From: Pseudomonadota bacterium
GTDB lineage: Bacteria; Pseudomonadota; Alphaproteobacteria; UBA828
Direction: 5' to 3'
Assembly (NCBI GenBank): GCA_027624955.1
Contig: JAQBTG010000007.1
Location: 38,542-102,541, forward strand
DNA: 64,000 nucleotides
Below the pieces are notes generated by a model that saw only the letters and a list, made by a program, of their open reading frames with translations, ran no database searches and had not been told where the DNA came from. Below are positions 18,565-28,973 of this stretch, piece after piece; the first letter of the stretch is position 1; each line of letters begins with the position of its first letter. The translations under genes and the position numbers were made by a program.

Positions 18565-20454
18565 ATGCGGCCTGCGCGATTTCTTCCTCTAATTTTTCTG
18601 TTCTGCGCGGTCTTCGCCGCAGCCGGGGCAGGTCTCGGCCTGGCGTCGGCACAGGCGGCATCGGAATCGGCAGCGGCGGAAGACGGCTATTCCGGCCATG
18701 GCGTGGCCATGCATGGCAGCCCTAAATACGGGCCTGATTTCACCCATTTCGATTACGTGAATCCCGATGCGCCCAAAGGTGGCGACGTACACCTGTCGCA
18801 GACCGGCACGTTCGATAACCTCAATCCGTTTATTCTAAAAGGCGTGTCCGCCGGTTTCCTTGGATTGACGTTTGAAACCCTGATGACGTCTTCGAGCGAC
18901 GAGGCGTTCTCCGAATATGGCCTAATTGCCGGCCGCGTGGAGTTCCCCGCAGATCGCTCATCGGTGACTTTTACCTTGCGCAAGGAAGCGCATTGGCATG
19001 ACGGCACGCCGATCACCGTCGACGATGTGATCTATTCATTCGAGACGTTGACCGAGAAAGGCAGCCCGTTCTACCGGGTCTATTACGCCGACATCGTCAG
19101 CGTCGAGGATTTGGGCGAGAGACGCGTGAAGTTCACTTTTTCCGCCGGTGAAAACCGCGAGCTGCCGTTGATCGTCGGCCAGCTCCCGATTCTGCCAAAG
19201 AACTATTTCGACAGTCATGATTTCGAAAAAACTACGCTGGAGCCGATTCTCGGCAGTGGCCCCTACCGCGTCGATCTGGTGGAGGCGGGCCGCGCCATCT
19301 CTTACCGGCGCGTTGATGATTATTGGGGCGCCCACCTGCCGGTCAACCGTGGCCGAAATAATTTCGACACGCTGCGCATCGATTATTACCGCGACGATAC
19401 AGTGGCGCTGGAGGCATTCAAAGCGCATGAATTCGATTGGCGCATAGAGAGCACGGCCAAAGTGTGGGCCAAGTCCTATGACGGGCCGGCTGTCGAGAAC
19501 GGCCTGATCAAGAAAGTTGAGATAGCGCATGAGCAGCCGACCGGCCTCAGCGCGTTCGTGTTCAATACCCGCCGCGCACTCTTTGCCGATCAGCGCGTGC
19601 GCGAAGCATTGGGGTTTGCGTTCGATTATGAATGGGCCAACAAGAATCTTTTTTTCGGCACCTACACGCGGACCAGAAGTTATTTCTCAAACTCCGAGCT
19701 GGCCTCGGTAGGGTTGCCGAGCGAAGCGGAATATGCGCTGTTGGAGCCCTATCGCGAGCGCGTTCCGGATGAAGTGTTCCGCGGTGAATTCGTGCCGCCG
19801 GTAAGCGATGGCTCGGGCAAAATTCGCGGCAATTTACGCGCCGCCAATAAGCTGCTGCGCGCAGCCGGCTGGGCGATAACCGATGGCAAGCTGGTCCATA
19901 GCGAGAGCGGTGCGCCGTTTGAATTCGAGTTTCTGTTGCAAAGCGGCGGTGCGTTTGAACGCATTGTTCAGGCCTTTGCGCGCAATCTCGAATTGCTCGG
20001 CATTACCGTAAACCTTCGCCTGGTGGACCCGGCGCAATATCAAAATCGCATCCAGGAATTTGATTTTGACATGATGTGGGGCGGCTTCGGCCAGTCGCTC
20101 TCACCGGGCAACGAACAGCGCGATTTCTGGGGCAGTGCCGCCGCCAATGTGCCGGGCAGCCGCAATTTGATCGGCATCAACGACCCGGTGGTCGATGAGC
20201 TGATCGAGGCGGTCATCGCCGCACCGGATCGCGAAGGATTGATCGCGGCATCGCGGGCGCTCGACCGGGTCTTGCTGTGGAGCCATTATGTTGTGCCGTT
20301 GTGGCACCTGCGCTCTTATCGCCTGGCCTATTGGGACATCTTCGGCCGGCCCGAGGTAACGGCGCGTTACGATCATGGCTTTCCAAGCACGTGGTGGATC
20401 GATGCCGCGCGCCTGCAAGCCATTGAGCGCGGTGAGCAGAGCCTGGATCAATAG
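18565..20454 (+). CDS. yejA: ABC transporter substrate-binding protein, YejA-like (second copy)
   Basis: 629-residue SBP_bac_5 protein with a signal peptide ([23 protein letters not shown], cleavage probably near the ASAQA stretch). [29 protein letters not shown] is the classical YejA start, followed by [15 protein letters not shown] and [17 protein letters not shown]. It begins 4 nt after the first yejA copy and 26 nt before yejB. Both copies presumably feed the same permease with different peptide or siderophore-like ligands. The family also carries microcin C in enterobacteria; the natural substrate here cannot be inferred. Confidence 0.93.
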   Translation: MRPARFLPLIFLFCAVFAAAGAGLGLASAQAASESAAAEDGYSGHGVAMHGSPKYGPDFTHFDYVNPDAPKGGDVHLSQTGTFDNLNPFILKGVSAGFLGLTFETLMTSSSDEAFSEYGLIAGRVEFPADRSSVTFTLRKEAHWHDGTPITVDDVIYSFETLTEKGSPFYRVYYADIVSVEDLGERRVKFTFSAGENRELPLIVGQLPILPKNYFDSHDFEKTTLEPILGSGPYRVDLVEAGRAISYRRVDDYWGAHLPVNRGRNNFDTLRIDYYRDDTVALEAFKAHEFDWRIESTAKVWAKSYDGPAVENGLIKKVEIAHEQPTGLSAFVFNTRRALFADQRVREALGFAFDYEWANKNLFFGTYTRTRSYFSNSELASVGLPSEAEYALLEPYRERVPDEVFRGEFVPPVSDGSGKIRGNLRAANKLLRAAGWAITDGKLVHSESGAPFEFEFLLQSGGAFERIVQAFARNLELLGITVNLRLVDPAQYQNRIQEFDFDMMWGGFGQSLSPGNEQRDFWGSAAANVPGSRNLIGINDPVVDELIEAVIAAPDREGLIAASRALDRVLLWSHYVVPLWHLRSYRLAYWDIFGRPEVTARYDHGFPSTWWIDAARLQAIERGEQSLDQ

Positions 20455-20480
20455 GGCCAAAAGGGCGGGTTCAACAGCCG

Positions 20481-21593
20481 ATGTTCGCCTATTTCATTCG
20501 CCGTATATTGCTCATCATTCCGACGTTGTTCGGAATCATGGTGATCAACTTTTTCATCATCCAGGTTGCGCCGGGCGGGCCGGTCGAGCAGGTCATTGCC
20601 GAACTTAGCGGCACCGCTGTCGATGCCACCGCCCGCATATCAGGTTCACAACTGGGTGAGACCGGTGCAGTGGGCCAAACCGCCGGCGCCGCGCAAGGCG
20701 ATATCTCCAGCAAATATCGCGGCGCGCGCGGTCTCGATCCACAGCTCATCAAAGATTTGGAAAAGCAGTTCGGCTTCGACAAACCGATTGGTGAGCGCTT
20801 TCTGTTGATGATGGAGCGCTATGTCCAATTCGATTTTGGCGACAGTTTCTTTCAGGACCGCAGCGTCATTTCGCTGGTCATGGACAAGCTGCCGGTATCG
20901 ATTTCGCTTGGTCTTTGGACCACGCTGCTCGCCTATCTGATTTCGATTCCGCTCGGCATCGCCAAGGCGGTGCGCGACGGCTCGCGCTTTGACGTGTGGA
21001 CCAGCGGCGCCATTTTCGTCGGCTATGCGATTCCGAGTTTTCTCTTTGCCGTGTTGCTGGTGGTGCTGTTTTCGGGCGGCAATTATTTCAGTTGGTTTCC
21101 TCTGCGCGGTCTTGTTTCCAACGATTGGGAAACCTACTCGCTCGGCGGCAAAATTCTCGATTATCTCTGGCACTTGGTCCTGCCGATTGTTGCTTTGATG
21201 ATCGGTGGCTTTGCCACGCTGACCATGTTGACCAAGAATTCGTTTCTCGAGGAGATCAATAAACAATATGTCATCACTGCGCGCGCCAAGGGCCTGGGCC
21301 AGCGCCGGGTGCTGTATGGCCATGTTTTTCGCAACGCCATGTTGATCGTCGTGGCCGGTTTCCCCGCTGCCTTTGTCGGCATCCTCTTTACCGGCGCGCT
21401 GTTGATTGAGATTATTTTCTCACTCGATGGGCTCGGTCTGCTCGGCTATGAGGCGCTGGTCGGGCGGGATTATCCGATCATCTTCGGCACCCTGTTCGTT
21501 TTCACCCTGCTCGGGCTGGTGGTCAATTTGATCGGCGACATGATGTATGTGGTGATCGACCCGCGCATCGATTTCGAACGGCGCGAGGTTTAA
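20481..21593 (+). CDS. yejB: Peptide ABC transporter permease YejB
   Basis: Inner-membrane permease of the Yej importer. 370 residues, six predicted helices; the first is [28 protein letters not shown], followed by a large periplasmic loop typical of YejB. The cytoplasmic EAA loop is seen as [24 protein letters not shown], which contacts the ATPase. The C terminus [18 protein letters not shown] is typical of this permease class. 3 nt separate it from yejE. Confidence 0.95.
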   Translation: MFAYFIRRILLIIPTLFGIMVINFFIIQVAPGGPVEQVIAELSGTAVDATARISGSQLGETGAVGQTAGAAQGDISSKYRGARGLDPQLIKDLEKQFGFDKPIGERFLLMMERYVQFDFGDSFFQDRSVISLVMDKLPVSISLGLWTTLLAYLISIPLGIAKAVRDGSRFDVWTSGAIFVGYAIPSFLFAVLLVVLFSGGNYFSWFPLRGLVSNDWETYSLGGKILDYLWHLVLPIVALMIGGFATLTMLTKNSFLEEINKQYVITARAKGLGQRRVLYGHVFRNAMLIVVAGFPAAFVGILFTGALLIEIIFSLDGLGLLGYEALVGRDYPIIFGTLFVFTLLGLVVNLIGDMMYVVIDPRIDFERREV

Positions 21594-21596
21594 GCG

Positions 21597-22628
21597 GTGG
21601 CGCTCCGCCTTTCACCTATGTCGCGGCGACGGCTGCGCAATTTCAAGGCCAACCGGCGGGGCTATATCTCGCTGTGGATTTTTCTCGCATTATTCATCGT
21701 GACTGCGCCAGCCGAGTTTATTGCCAACGACAGCCCGCTGATCGTCAAGTTTGACGGCGCGTATTATTTCCCAGTCGTTGCCAGCTATCCCGAAACCGAG
21801 TTTGGCGGTGAATTCGAAACTGAAGCCGATTACCGCGACCCCTTCGTGCGCGATCTGATCGCGGAGAAAGGCTGGATGCTGTGGCCGGCGGTGCCGTATG
21901 ACCATCAAACGATCAATTACGACCTGCCGACGCCGGCACCCTCGCCGCCGTCTTCGGCCAATCCGCTCGGCACCGATGATCAAGGGCGCGATGTCCTGGC
22001 GCGGGTGATTTACGGCTTTCGCATATCGGTTCTGTTCGGCCTGATCCTCACCGTGGCGAGTTCCATCGTCGGCATCGCCTCTGGCGCTGTGCAGGGATAT
22101 TTCGGCGGGTGGCTGGATCTAATATTTCAGCGCTTCATCGAGATTTGGTCCGGCTTGCCGACTCTGTTCATCCTGATCATCGTCGCCAGCATCATTGTGC
22201 CGAGTTTTTGGAGTCTGTTGGCGGTGCTGTTCATCTTTAGCTGGATGAGTCTGGTGGGAGTCGTGCGCGCGGAATTCCTGCGTGTGCGCAATTTTGAATA
22301 TATCCGCGCGGCGCGTGCCCTCGGCGTCAACGACCGCACCATTATGTGGCGCCATGCGTTGCCCAATGCCATGGTCTCGGCGCTGACCTTCCTGCCGTTC
22401 ATCCTGACGGGTTCGATCACCACCCTGACGGCGCTCGATTTTCTTGGCTATGGCTTGCCGCCGGGCTCGGCCTCGCTCGGTGAGCTATTGCAGCAAGGCA
22501 AGGCCAACCTGCATGCGCCGTGGCTCGGCTTCTCCGGCTTCGTCGTTATCGCGCTCATGCTGAGCCTGTTGATATTTGTCTTCGAAGCGGTGCGCGATGC
22601 GTTCGATCCGCGCAAGCTGGTGGCGTGA
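21597..22628 (+). CDS. yejE: Peptide ABC transporter permease YejE
   Basis: Second permease of the Yej importer; 343 residues, GTG start. After the first helix (YISLWIFLALFIVTAPAEF) there is a soluble segment with FDGAYYFPVVASYPETEFGG and YDHQTINYDLPTPAPSPPS, characteristic of YejE. GTDDQGRDVLARVIYGFRIS and the EAA motif YIRAARALGVNDRTIMWRHALPNAM are conserved. The stop overlaps the yejF start (TGATG), indicating translational coupling. Confidence 0.95.
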   Translation: MALRLSPMSRRRLRNFKANRRGYISLWIFLALFIVTAPAEFIANDSPLIVKFDGAYYFPVVASYPETEFGGEFETEADYRDPFVRDLIAEKGWMLWPAVPYDHQTINYDLPTPAPSPPSSANPLGTDDQGRDVLARVIYGFRISVLFGLILTVASSIVGIASGAVQGYFGGWLDLIFQRFIEIWSGLPTLFILIIVASIIVPSFWSLLAVLFIFSWMSLVGVVRAEFLRVRNFEYIRAARALGVNDRTIMWRHALPNAMVSALTFLPFILTGSITTLTALDFLGYGLPPGSASLGELLQQGKANLHAPWLGFSGFVVIALMLSLLIFVFEAVRDAFDPRKLVA

Positions 22629-24247
22629 TGGCGGGCGGGACTCTCCTTAAGGTGCGCGGCCTCGACGTCACGTTTAACTCAAGCGCCGGCGTGACTCATG
22701 CGGTCAAGGGCGCGTCCTTCGATATTCAGCGCGGCAAAACCCTGGCGCTGGTCGGCGAAAGCGGCTCGGGCAAATCGGTCACCGCGCTCTCTATTCTCCA
22801 ACTGTTGCCCTATCCGGTGGCGTCGCATCCGAACGGCTCGATCCTGTTCGATGGTGAGGAAATGCTCGGCGCCTCCGATCGCCATTTGCGCAGCGTTCGC
22901 GGCAACCGCATCTCGATGATCTTTCAAGAGCCCGTCACCTCGCTCAATCCGCTCCATTCAATTGGCCGGCAGGTCGCCGAAGTGATCATGCTGCACCGCG
23001 CCCTGCCCAAGGCCCACGCCTATCGCCGCGCTGAGGAGCTGTTCGAATTGGTCGCGCTGGGCGAGACCGCCAAGCGGCTCAATGCCTATCCGCATGAATT
23101 TTCCGGCGGCCAGCGCCAGCGTGTGATGATCGCCATGGCGCTTGCCTGTGAGCCTGATCTGCTGATTGCTGATGAGCCGACCACGGCGCTCGACGTCACC
23201 GTGCAGGCTGAAATATTGCGGCTGCTCGACGATCTGCAAACCCGCCTCGGCATGGCGATGCTGATGATCACTCATGATTTGAACATCGTGCGCCATATGG
23301 CCGATGACGTCTGCGTCATGAATTCCGGTGAGATCGTTGAAGCCGGCGCGACCACGCAAATCTTTGAATCGCCGCAGCATCCCTATACCCAACATTTGCT
23401 CGCCGCCGAGCCCAAGGGCGATCCGTTGGAAATCGACACGGCGGCGGCTGAGGTTTTGGCCTGCGATGATCTAAAAGTGCATTTTCCGATCAAGTCCGGG
23501 GTGTTCCGTAGCACGCGCGGCTATGTCAAAGCGGTGGATGGGGTGAGCATCTCGGTGCGTGAAGGCCAGACCGTGGGTGTCGTCGGCGAAAGTGGCTCAG
23601 GCAAGACGACGCTCGGCATGGCGCTTCTCCGGCTTGAGCGCAGCGAGGGGTCGATCCGCTTTCAGGGTGCCGACATTCAAGGCCGGAACTTCAAACAGAT
23701 GCTGCCGCTCCGCCAGAGCATGCAGGTGGTTTTTCAGGACCCGTACGGTTCGCTCAGCCCGCGGCTTTCGATCGGTCAGATCGTTGAAGAAGGGTTAAAA
23801 GTGCATGCACGGGAAAAAGGCCGCGCCGAACGGCGGGTTCTGATTGGCCAGGTGCTCGAAGAAGTCGGCCTCGATCCCGAGAGCCAAGATCGCTATCCGC
23901 ATGAGTTTTCCGGCGGCCAACGCCAGCGCGTGTCGATCGCCCGGGCGCTGGTTCTCAAACCCCGCCTGATCGTGCTCGACGAGCCGACCTCGGCGCTCGA
24001 TATGTCGGTGCAGGCGCAGATCATCGATCTGCTGCGCGATCTCCAGCGCCGGCACGGCCTGGCCTATCTATTCATCAGCCATGATCTCAAAGTGATCCGC
24101 GCCATCAGCCATGAAGTGGTGGTGCTGCGCGGCGGCAAGGTGATGGAGCAGGGCCCGGCGAAACAGATCTTCGATGCGCCGCGCCACGAATACACCCGCA
24201 CCCTGATGGCCGCCGCCTTCGAACTTCGCACCGGTGCCGCGCATTAA
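22628..24247 (+). CDS. yejF: Peptide ABC transporter ATPase YejF (two nucleotide-binding domains)
   Basis: Energises peptide uptake. 539 residues from ATG 22628; the open frame continues upstream but only as overlap with yejE. Two fused ATPase halves: first Walker [14 protein letters not shown], signature [15 protein letters not shown], Walker [13 protein letters not shown]; second Walker [15 protein letters not shown], signature [15 protein letters not shown], Walker [13 protein letters not shown]. Each half ends in an oligopeptide-transporter C-terminal motif ([24 protein letters not shown]). Last gene of the operon, convergent with dapE. Confidence 0.96.
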   Translation: MAGGTLLKVRGLDVTFNSSAGVTHAVKGASFDIQRGKTLALVGESGSGKSVTALSILQLLPYPVASHPNGSILFDGEEMLGASDRHLRSVRGNRISMIFQEPVTSLNPLHSIGRQVAEVIMLHRALPKAHAYRRAEELFELVALGETAKRLNAYPHEFSGGQRQRVMIAMALACEPDLLIADEPTTALDVTVQAEILRLLDDLQTRLGMAMLMITHDLNIVRHMADDVCVMNSGEIVEAGATTQIFESPQHPYTQHLLAAEPKGDPLEIDTAAAEVLACDDLKVHFPIKSGVFRSTRGYVKAVDGVSISVREGQTVGVVGESGSGKTTLGMALLRLERSEGSIRFQGADIQGRNFKQMLPLRQSMQVVFQDPYGSLSPRLSIGQIVEEGLKVHAREKGRAERRVLIGQVLEEVGLDPESQDRYPHEFSGGQRQRVSIARALVLKPRLIVLDEPTSALDMSVQAQIIDLLRDLQRRHGLAYLFISHDLKVIRAISHEVVVLRGGKVMEQGPAKQIFDAPRHEYTRTLMAAAFELRTGAAH

Positions 24248-24259
24248 TTTTATTTAATA

Positions 24260-24272
24260 CACGCTATGCGTG
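24260..24272 (-). terminator. Possible weak terminator between yejF and dapE
   Basis: CACGC-TAT-GCGTG forms a 5-bp stem in the 40-nt convergent gap. On the minus strand it is followed by an A/T-rich tract (TATTAAATAAAATT) rather than a pure U-run. The short stem makes this a weak call. Confidence 0.3.
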
Positions 24273-24287
24273 CAATCGCGTCGCCGT

Positions 24288-25454
24288 CTAAATCACACCT
24301 ACTTTAGCAAAGTAGCGCCGCAAAATTATCTCATAAATTTCGGTCAACTCATCCAACGCCGCCACTTCAACATGCTCATCCGTCTGATGCATGGTACGCC
24401 CGATCAAGCCAAATTCGGCCACCGCGCAATAGTCCTTAATGAAGCGCGCATCGGACGTGCCGCCGGTCGTGCTGAGTTCTGGCACCCGTCCCGTCGCCGT
24501 CTCAACCGCGCCCGATATCAGCGCGCTCAACTCGCCGGGCGGCGTCAGAAAGGCTTCGCCGGTGACATGGATATCAAGCGAATAATCGCCACCCACCGCG
24601 TCGAACTGTTCGCGCAACCAGGCGATCAGGCTGTCGGAATTATGGCTGTCGTTGAAGCGGATGTTGAACGCCGCCTCGGCCTTCGCCGGGATAATGTTGC
24701 TCGCCGCATTGCCGACATCGATGCTGGTGATCTCGATATTACTCGGCTGGAAGTGGCCACTGCCTTGATCAAGGCGCGCTGCAGTCAGGCGCCCAAGCAT
24801 GGCAATCATGCGCGGAAGGGGATTGTCAGCCAAATGCGGATAGGCCGCATGGCCTTGCGTGCCCAACACGGAGAGCCGCGCATTCAGGCTGCCGCGCCGG
24901 CCGATCTTGATCATATCGCCGAGGCGCTCCGGGTTGGTCGGCTCGCCGACCAGGCAGAGATCCATGCGCTCGTCGCGCGCATCCATCCACTCCAGTACCT
25001 TGCGCGTCCCGTTGATCGCCGGCCCTTCTTCATCACCGGTGATCAGCAAGCTGATCGAGCCGTCCCAGCCGTCTTGCGGGTCAGCCAGAAAGCAAGCTAC
25101 GGCCGCAACGAAGGCGGCAATCGCGCCTTTCATGTCGCTGGCGCCGCGACCGTATAATTTCCCGTCCCGCACGTCGGCGGCGAATGGGTCTCCGTGCCAG
25201 CCAGCTCTGTCACCGACCGGCACGACGTCGCTGTGCCCGGCAAAGCAGAAATTGGGGGCCGCTGTGCCGAGGCGGGCATAAAGATTATCGATCGGCGCGC
25301 TTTCTGGCGCATCGCCGATCACGCGGTGGCAGGTAAAGCCAAGCTCTTCCAGTGCCGCCTGCAACACATCCAGCGCCCCGGCGTCGTCCGGCGTCACCGA
25401 CGGGCAGCGGATCAGGGCGCGGGCCAACTCCAGTGGCTGATCAAGCCCCGGCAT
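24288..25454 (-). CDS. dapE: Succinyl-diaminopimelate desuccinylase
   Basis: Zinc metallopeptidase of the M20 family; hydrolyses N-succinyl-LL-diaminopimelate to LL-diaminopimelate and succinate, the step before DapF. 388 residues. Metal-binding motifs are [29 protein letters not shown] and [30 protein letters not shown] and GGTSDARF complete the pattern. It begins 6 nt after dapD on the minus strand, so the two consecutive enzymes are co-transcribed. Confidence 0.97.
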   Translation of the reverse strand: MPGLDQPLELARALIRCPSVTPDDAGALDVLQAALEELGFTCHRVIGDAPESAPIDNLYARLGTAAPNFCFAGHSDVVPVGDRAGWHGDPFAADVRDGKLYGRGASDMKGAIAAFVAAVACFLADPQDGWDGSISLLITGDEEGPAINGTRKVLEWMDARDERMDLCLVGEPTNPERLGDMIKIGRRGSLNARLSVLGTQGHAAYPHLADNPLPRMIAMLGRLTAARLDQGSGHFQPSNIEITSIDVGNAASNIIPAKAEAAFNIRFNDSHNSDSLIAWLREQFDAVGGDYSLDIHVTGEAFLTPPGELSALISGAVETATGRVPELSTTGGTSDARFIKDYCAVAEFGLIGRTMHQTDEHVEVAALDELTEIYEIILRRYFAKVGVI

Positions 25455-25460
25455 CGCGGA

Positions 25461-26306
25461 TCAGCTGCGCAATAATTCGTTGATCGACGTCTTGCTGCGG
25501 GTCTGTGCGTCGACCCGTTTGACGATCACGGCGCAATAGAGGCTCGGCCCGGCCGAGCCGTCGGCGAGCGCCTGTCCCGCCATGCTGCCCGGAACCACCA
25601 CCGAATAGGCTGGCACGCGGCCGTAATAAACCTCGCCACTATGACGGTCGATGATGCGCGTTGAAGCGCCGAGATAAACCCCCATGCTGAGCACCGAGCC
25701 CTGCTCGAGGATGACGCCTTCGGCGACTTCGCTACGCGCACCGACAAAACAATCATCCTCGATAATCACCGGATTGGCCTGCAACGGCTCCAACACGCCG
25801 CCGATGCCGGCGCCGCCCGAAATATGGCAATTTTTGCCGATCTGGGCGCAACTGCCGATCGTCGCCCAGGTATCGACCATCGTGCCCTCGCCGACATAAG
25901 CGCCGAGATTGACAAAACTCGGCATCAGAACCACGCCCGGCGCAATGTAAGCGGAACTGCGCACGATCGCCCCGGGCACGGCGCGGAAACCGGCCGCGCG
26001 AAAATGTTCTTCGCTCCAACCGGCAAATTTCGACGGCACTTTGTCGAACCACGGGGTTTCCTGGCCCGGCCCGCCGGCGATGGCCATCATGTCGTTGAGG
26101 CGAAAGGACAACAGCACCGCTTTCTTGAGCCATTGGTTGACCGTCCACACGCCGTCGTTCTTTTCACACACCCGAAGCATGCCGGAATCCAGCGCTTTTA
26201 GAGCAGCTTCCACCGCCTCGCGTTGCTCGCCGCCGGTCGCTGGCGACAGCGAGTCGCGCGCTTCCCAAGCCTGTTCGATGAGGTCCTTCATATGTTCCGT
26301 TTGCAC
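25461..26306 (-). CDS. dapD: Tetrahydrodipicolinate N-succinyltransferase
   Basis: Transfers succinyl from succinyl-CoA to tetrahydrodipicolinate in the succinylase branch of lysine synthesis. 281 residues with the left-handed beta-helix of hexapeptide repeats from about residue 105 to 235 ([59 protein letters not shown]). GTG start at 26306 is favoured because GGAGG lies 7 nt upstream; the internal ATG at 26291 is an alternative. An 11-bp tandem repeat lies 51-80 nt upstream in the likely control region. Confidence 0.97.
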   Translation of the reverse strand: MQTEHMKDLIEQAWEARDSLSPATGGEQREAVEAALKALDSGMLRVCEKNDGVWTVNQWLKKAVLLSFRLNDMMAIAGGPGQETPWFDKVPSKFAGWSEEHFRAAGFRAVPGAIVRSSAYIAPGVVLMPSFVNLGAYVGEGTMVDTWATIGSCAQIGKNCHISGGAGIGGVLEPLQANPVIIEDDCFVGARSEVAEGVILEQGSVLSMGVYLGASTRIIDRHSGEVYYGRVPAYSVVVPGSMAGQALADGSAGPSLYCAVIVKRVDAQTRSKTSINELLRS

Positions 26307-26356
26307 GGCCTCGCCTCCAATTATTTTGCGCCTGACCTAGCGCTGCCTGTCATTGT

Positions 26357-26386
26357 TATCACTGCGATATCACTGCGATATCACCG
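26357..26386. repeat. 11-bp tandem repeat with GATATC palindromes upstream of dapD
   Basis: TATCACTGCGA is present twice in direct succession (26357-26367, 26368-26378) with a partial third copy. On the minus strand this gives GATATC palindromes 11 bp apart, i.e. on the same face of the helix. It lies in the 95-nt gap between the HAD gene and dapD, just upstream of the dapD ribosome-binding site. Operator function is a guess. Confidence 0.6.
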
Positions 26387-26401
26387 CTGCCCGAGAGGCG
26401 T

Positions 26402-27091
26402 TCACGACGCGCCCAGGGCCGCTTCCAGCCACGCCACCAAGTCTGTGGTTTCATAGTCCGGTTTGGCGTCCTCGTTGCCTGGTAACACCCAATTGTCGTC
26501 ACCGCGCACCCAAACGGTCGTCATGCCGAGGGCCGCCGCCGGCACGAGGTTGCGCGCAATATCCTCAAAAAATATCGCCGACGCCGGTTTGATCTCATGG
26601 CGTTCGATCAGGGTGTCATAGGCCGGTAGAAACGGTTTGGGCACGTAATTCGCGGCGGCGATATCGTACACATGCTCGAAATGATGGGCCACACCGAGGC
26701 AGGCTAATACTTTCCGAGAATAAGGCACATCGGCGTTGGTAAAGATCAGTTTGCGCCCCGGCAACGCAGCGAGTGCAGATTCCAGGTCGGCGTTCTGCTC
26801 GAGCGGCGAAAAATCGATATCATGCACATAATCGAGGAATTCCTCGGGCGCCATATCATGTTCGGTCATCAACCCGTTCAACGTGGTGCCATGCTCGCGA
26901 AAATAGGATTTCTGAATTCTGCGCGCTTCTTGGCTATCGACATTGAAGCGCTGCGCGATGAACTCCCCAATGCGCACATCAATCTGGTCGAACAGCCTGC
27001 TGGTGGACGGATAGAGCGTATTGTCCAGATCGAATATCCAAGTATCGACATGGGACAAATCGGCGCGGATCGGGCGGGCGGAATTGTTCAT
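26402..27091 (-). CDS. HAD-family pyrimidine 5'-nucleotidase-like phosphatase
   Basis: 229 residues. The four HAD motifs are present: DTWIFDLDNTLYP (nucleophile Asp), LIFTNAD (motif II), the Lys in NYVPKPFLPAY (motif III) and AIFFEDIARNLVPA (motif IV). The FDLDNTLYP and FxxDxxRNL versions are those of the Sdt1/Phm8 pyrimidine nucleotidase group, commonly found beside dapD/dapE in alphaproteobacteria. In-vivo substrate unknown. Divergent from the GGDEF gene, with 130 nt between the starts. Confidence 0.88.
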   Translation of the reverse strand: MNNSARPIRADLSHVDTWIFDLDNTLYPSTSRLFDQIDVRIGEFIAQRFNVDSQEARRIQKSYFREHGTTLNGLMTEHDMAPEEFLDYVHDIDFSPLEQNADLESALAALPGRKLIFTNADVPYSRKVLACLGVAHHFEHVYDIAAANYVPKPFLPAYDTLIERHEIKPASAIFFEDIARNLVPAAALGMTTVWVRGDDNWVLPGNEDAKPDYETTDLVAWLEAALGAS

Positions 27092-27221
27092 AGGAAGGGT
27101 TTATATTTCAGCACTCGCCTGGCCGCAAACTGTGCCTCCGGAAGAAAGAATTTATTAAACGTCCGGGGTATAGAATCAGCGCTTATTGAAAACCAGGAAT
27201 TCGCACTGCAGGAGCCCATCC

Positions 27222-28973
27222 ATGGTGACAAATAGTGACGTCACAAACGCCGCGCGCTTCACCGCCGGTCTGCCAGGCGTGCTCGATTTCGTCGGCGCAG
27301 ATCTCGCGGCGCATTATCCAGGTGCGTTGATCCTGATAAATCCGCACGGCCACGCTGAGGCAATTAACAAGCAGGCCGAGGAGCTGTCCGAGGAGCTGAA
27401 CGGCGCCCAGCAAAAATATCTCATCGCCTTGATCACGCGCGCGGCCGAGGCTCAGGCGACGCAAACCGATTTTCTCGTCATCGGCGATTCCAGAGCCAGT
27501 GTCACCATTGAGTTGACCGTCATTCCCTTGTTGGAGGTCGATAGCTTTCTACTATTAGGCAAGGACATCACACTCGAGAAAAATCTTCGTGGCGCCTTGG
27601 TCGAATCGCGTAGGCGCTACAAAGAGTTGATAGAGTGCTCTAGCGATTTCGTCTGGGAAACTGATGGCCATGGCCGATTCGTTTTCGTTACCGCGTTGGG
27701 CGCGCTAGGATATTCGGCCAATATGTTGGTCGGGCGGAGCGCCCGCTCGATGGTTGATCGGCGCAAACCCGTGCCGGAGCCGTTTCCGTTTGAATCGCGC
27801 CAGCCGGCCGACCGGGCGGAAGTTTGGATGCGCGATTCTTCCGGCGAGCCGGCATGTCTTCTGGTTTCTTCCGTTCCCATGACGTCCGAGGGTCGATTCC
27901 ATGTGGGCGCACGTGGCGTGTGCCGAGATGTTACTGAGGCGCGCAAGCGGGACGATGCGCTGGCGAAGATACGCCTGCGCGAGGCGATGTTTGCGACAAT
28001 GGTGCGCACCATCCGCGATGAGGTCGACCCCGATCGGATGCTGAATACTGCAGCGCGCGTGCTGGCCGAGGGCTTCGCCGCAGCGGCCTGCATGATCTTT
28101 CGCGTTGACGCCAAGCGTCACATTCGTGAATCCGCCAGCTTCGGAACCGCGCCGGAAGGGCCAGTAAAAGAACTCATGCGCGAGGTCGAAAACGGCGTTT
28201 CCGATCTCGAATTTACGCTCGGGTCGGATGAGGTCAGGGCATTGACCTGCCCGACGCGCTATCAGGGACGGCGCAACGGCGTGATTTTTATTTCGCGCTC
28301 TGACCGCCGCCGCTGGGCACCGGATGAACGCGCGCTCCTGGCCGACGTGGCGGAGCGCATCGGCATAGCCATTCAGCAGATCGATGCCAAGGACGAGCTG
28401 CTCCTGCTGTCGCGCATCGACGGCCTCACCGACCTCTTTAACCGGCGGGCCTTCGTGCTGGCCGTTGAACAAAGCATGGCCGCGCACGCAAGATCCGGTG
28501 ATCGCGCGGCGCTCTTTTACGTAGATCTCAATAACTTCAAGGGCGTCAACGATCACTACGGCCATCACCAAGGCGATGCAGCGCTAAAAATGGCGGCGAA
28601 GATCATGACCTCCAGTGCTGAGCGCGATGACGTGGTGGCGCGCATCGGCGGCGACGAATTTGCTCTGTGGTTGAATGCCTGTGACGAAGCGGGAGCACTG
28701 GAGCGTGCCGCAAGTTTGGCGCAATCGGCAAAATGCCTGGCCGATTTTTCAGAAAACCTGCCGGCGCCGCTTGGAGTTTCGATTGGCATCGCTGTGTTCG
28801 ACCCGGCCTCGAATGAAGCGGTCGATGACCTGTTGGTGCGCGCCGATCACGCAATGTACATGGCCAAGCGTGATCCAGGTCGGGAATTTTCCCTGGCGCT
28901 TGCGGCCGAAACGGTGCCGCCTCACGCGGCGCAACAGTTGAATGCGGAGCAGAACGATGACGCAATTCGGTGA
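27222..28973 (+). CDS. Diguanylate cyclase with PAS and GAF sensor domains
   Basis: Probably makes cyclic di-GMP. 583 residues from ATG 27222, where GCAGGAG is well placed; an upstream TTG at 27186 is rejected. Layout: an N-terminal divergent PAS-like region (1-120), PAS (about 130-240, YKELIECSSDFVWETDGHGRFV), GAF (about 260-390) and GGDEF (about 400-565, with RIGGDEFAL at 474-482). The inhibitory I-site position reads ERDD instead of RxxD, so product inhibition may be lost. No EAL domain and no clear membrane segment, so cytoplasmic. Its end overlaps the DUF2336 gene by 17 nt. Confidence 0.92.
   Translation: MVTNSDVTNAARFTAGLPGVLDFVGADLAAHYPGALILINPHGHAEAINKQAEELSEELNGAQQKYLIALITRAAEAQATQTDFLVIGDSRASVTIELTVIPLLEVDSFLLLGKDITLEKNLRGALVESRRRYKELIECSSDFVWETDGHGRFVFVTALGALGYSANMLVGRSARSMVDRRKPVPEPFPFESRQPADRAEVWMRDSSGEPACLLVSSVPMTSEGRFHVGARGVCRDVTEARKRDDALAKIRLREAMFATMVRTIRDEVDPDRMLNTAARVLAEGFAAAACMIFRVDAKRHIRESASFGTAPEGPVKELMREVENGVSDLEFTLGSDEVRALTCPTRYQGRRNGVIFISRSDRRRWAPDERALLADVAERIGIAIQQIDAKDELLLLSRIDGLTDLFNRRAFVLAVEQSMAAHARSGDRAALFYVDLNNFKGVNDHYGHHQGDAALKMAAKIMTSSAERDDVVARIGGDEFALWLNACDEAGALERAASLAQSAKCLADFSENLPAPLGVSIGIAVFDPASNEAVDDLLVRADHAMYMAKRDPGREFSLALAAETVPPHAAQQLNAEQNDDAIR

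Noticed and set aside
24270..25157. Open frame antisense to dapE
   Set aside because: Mirror of a conserved gene; no recognisable motifs.
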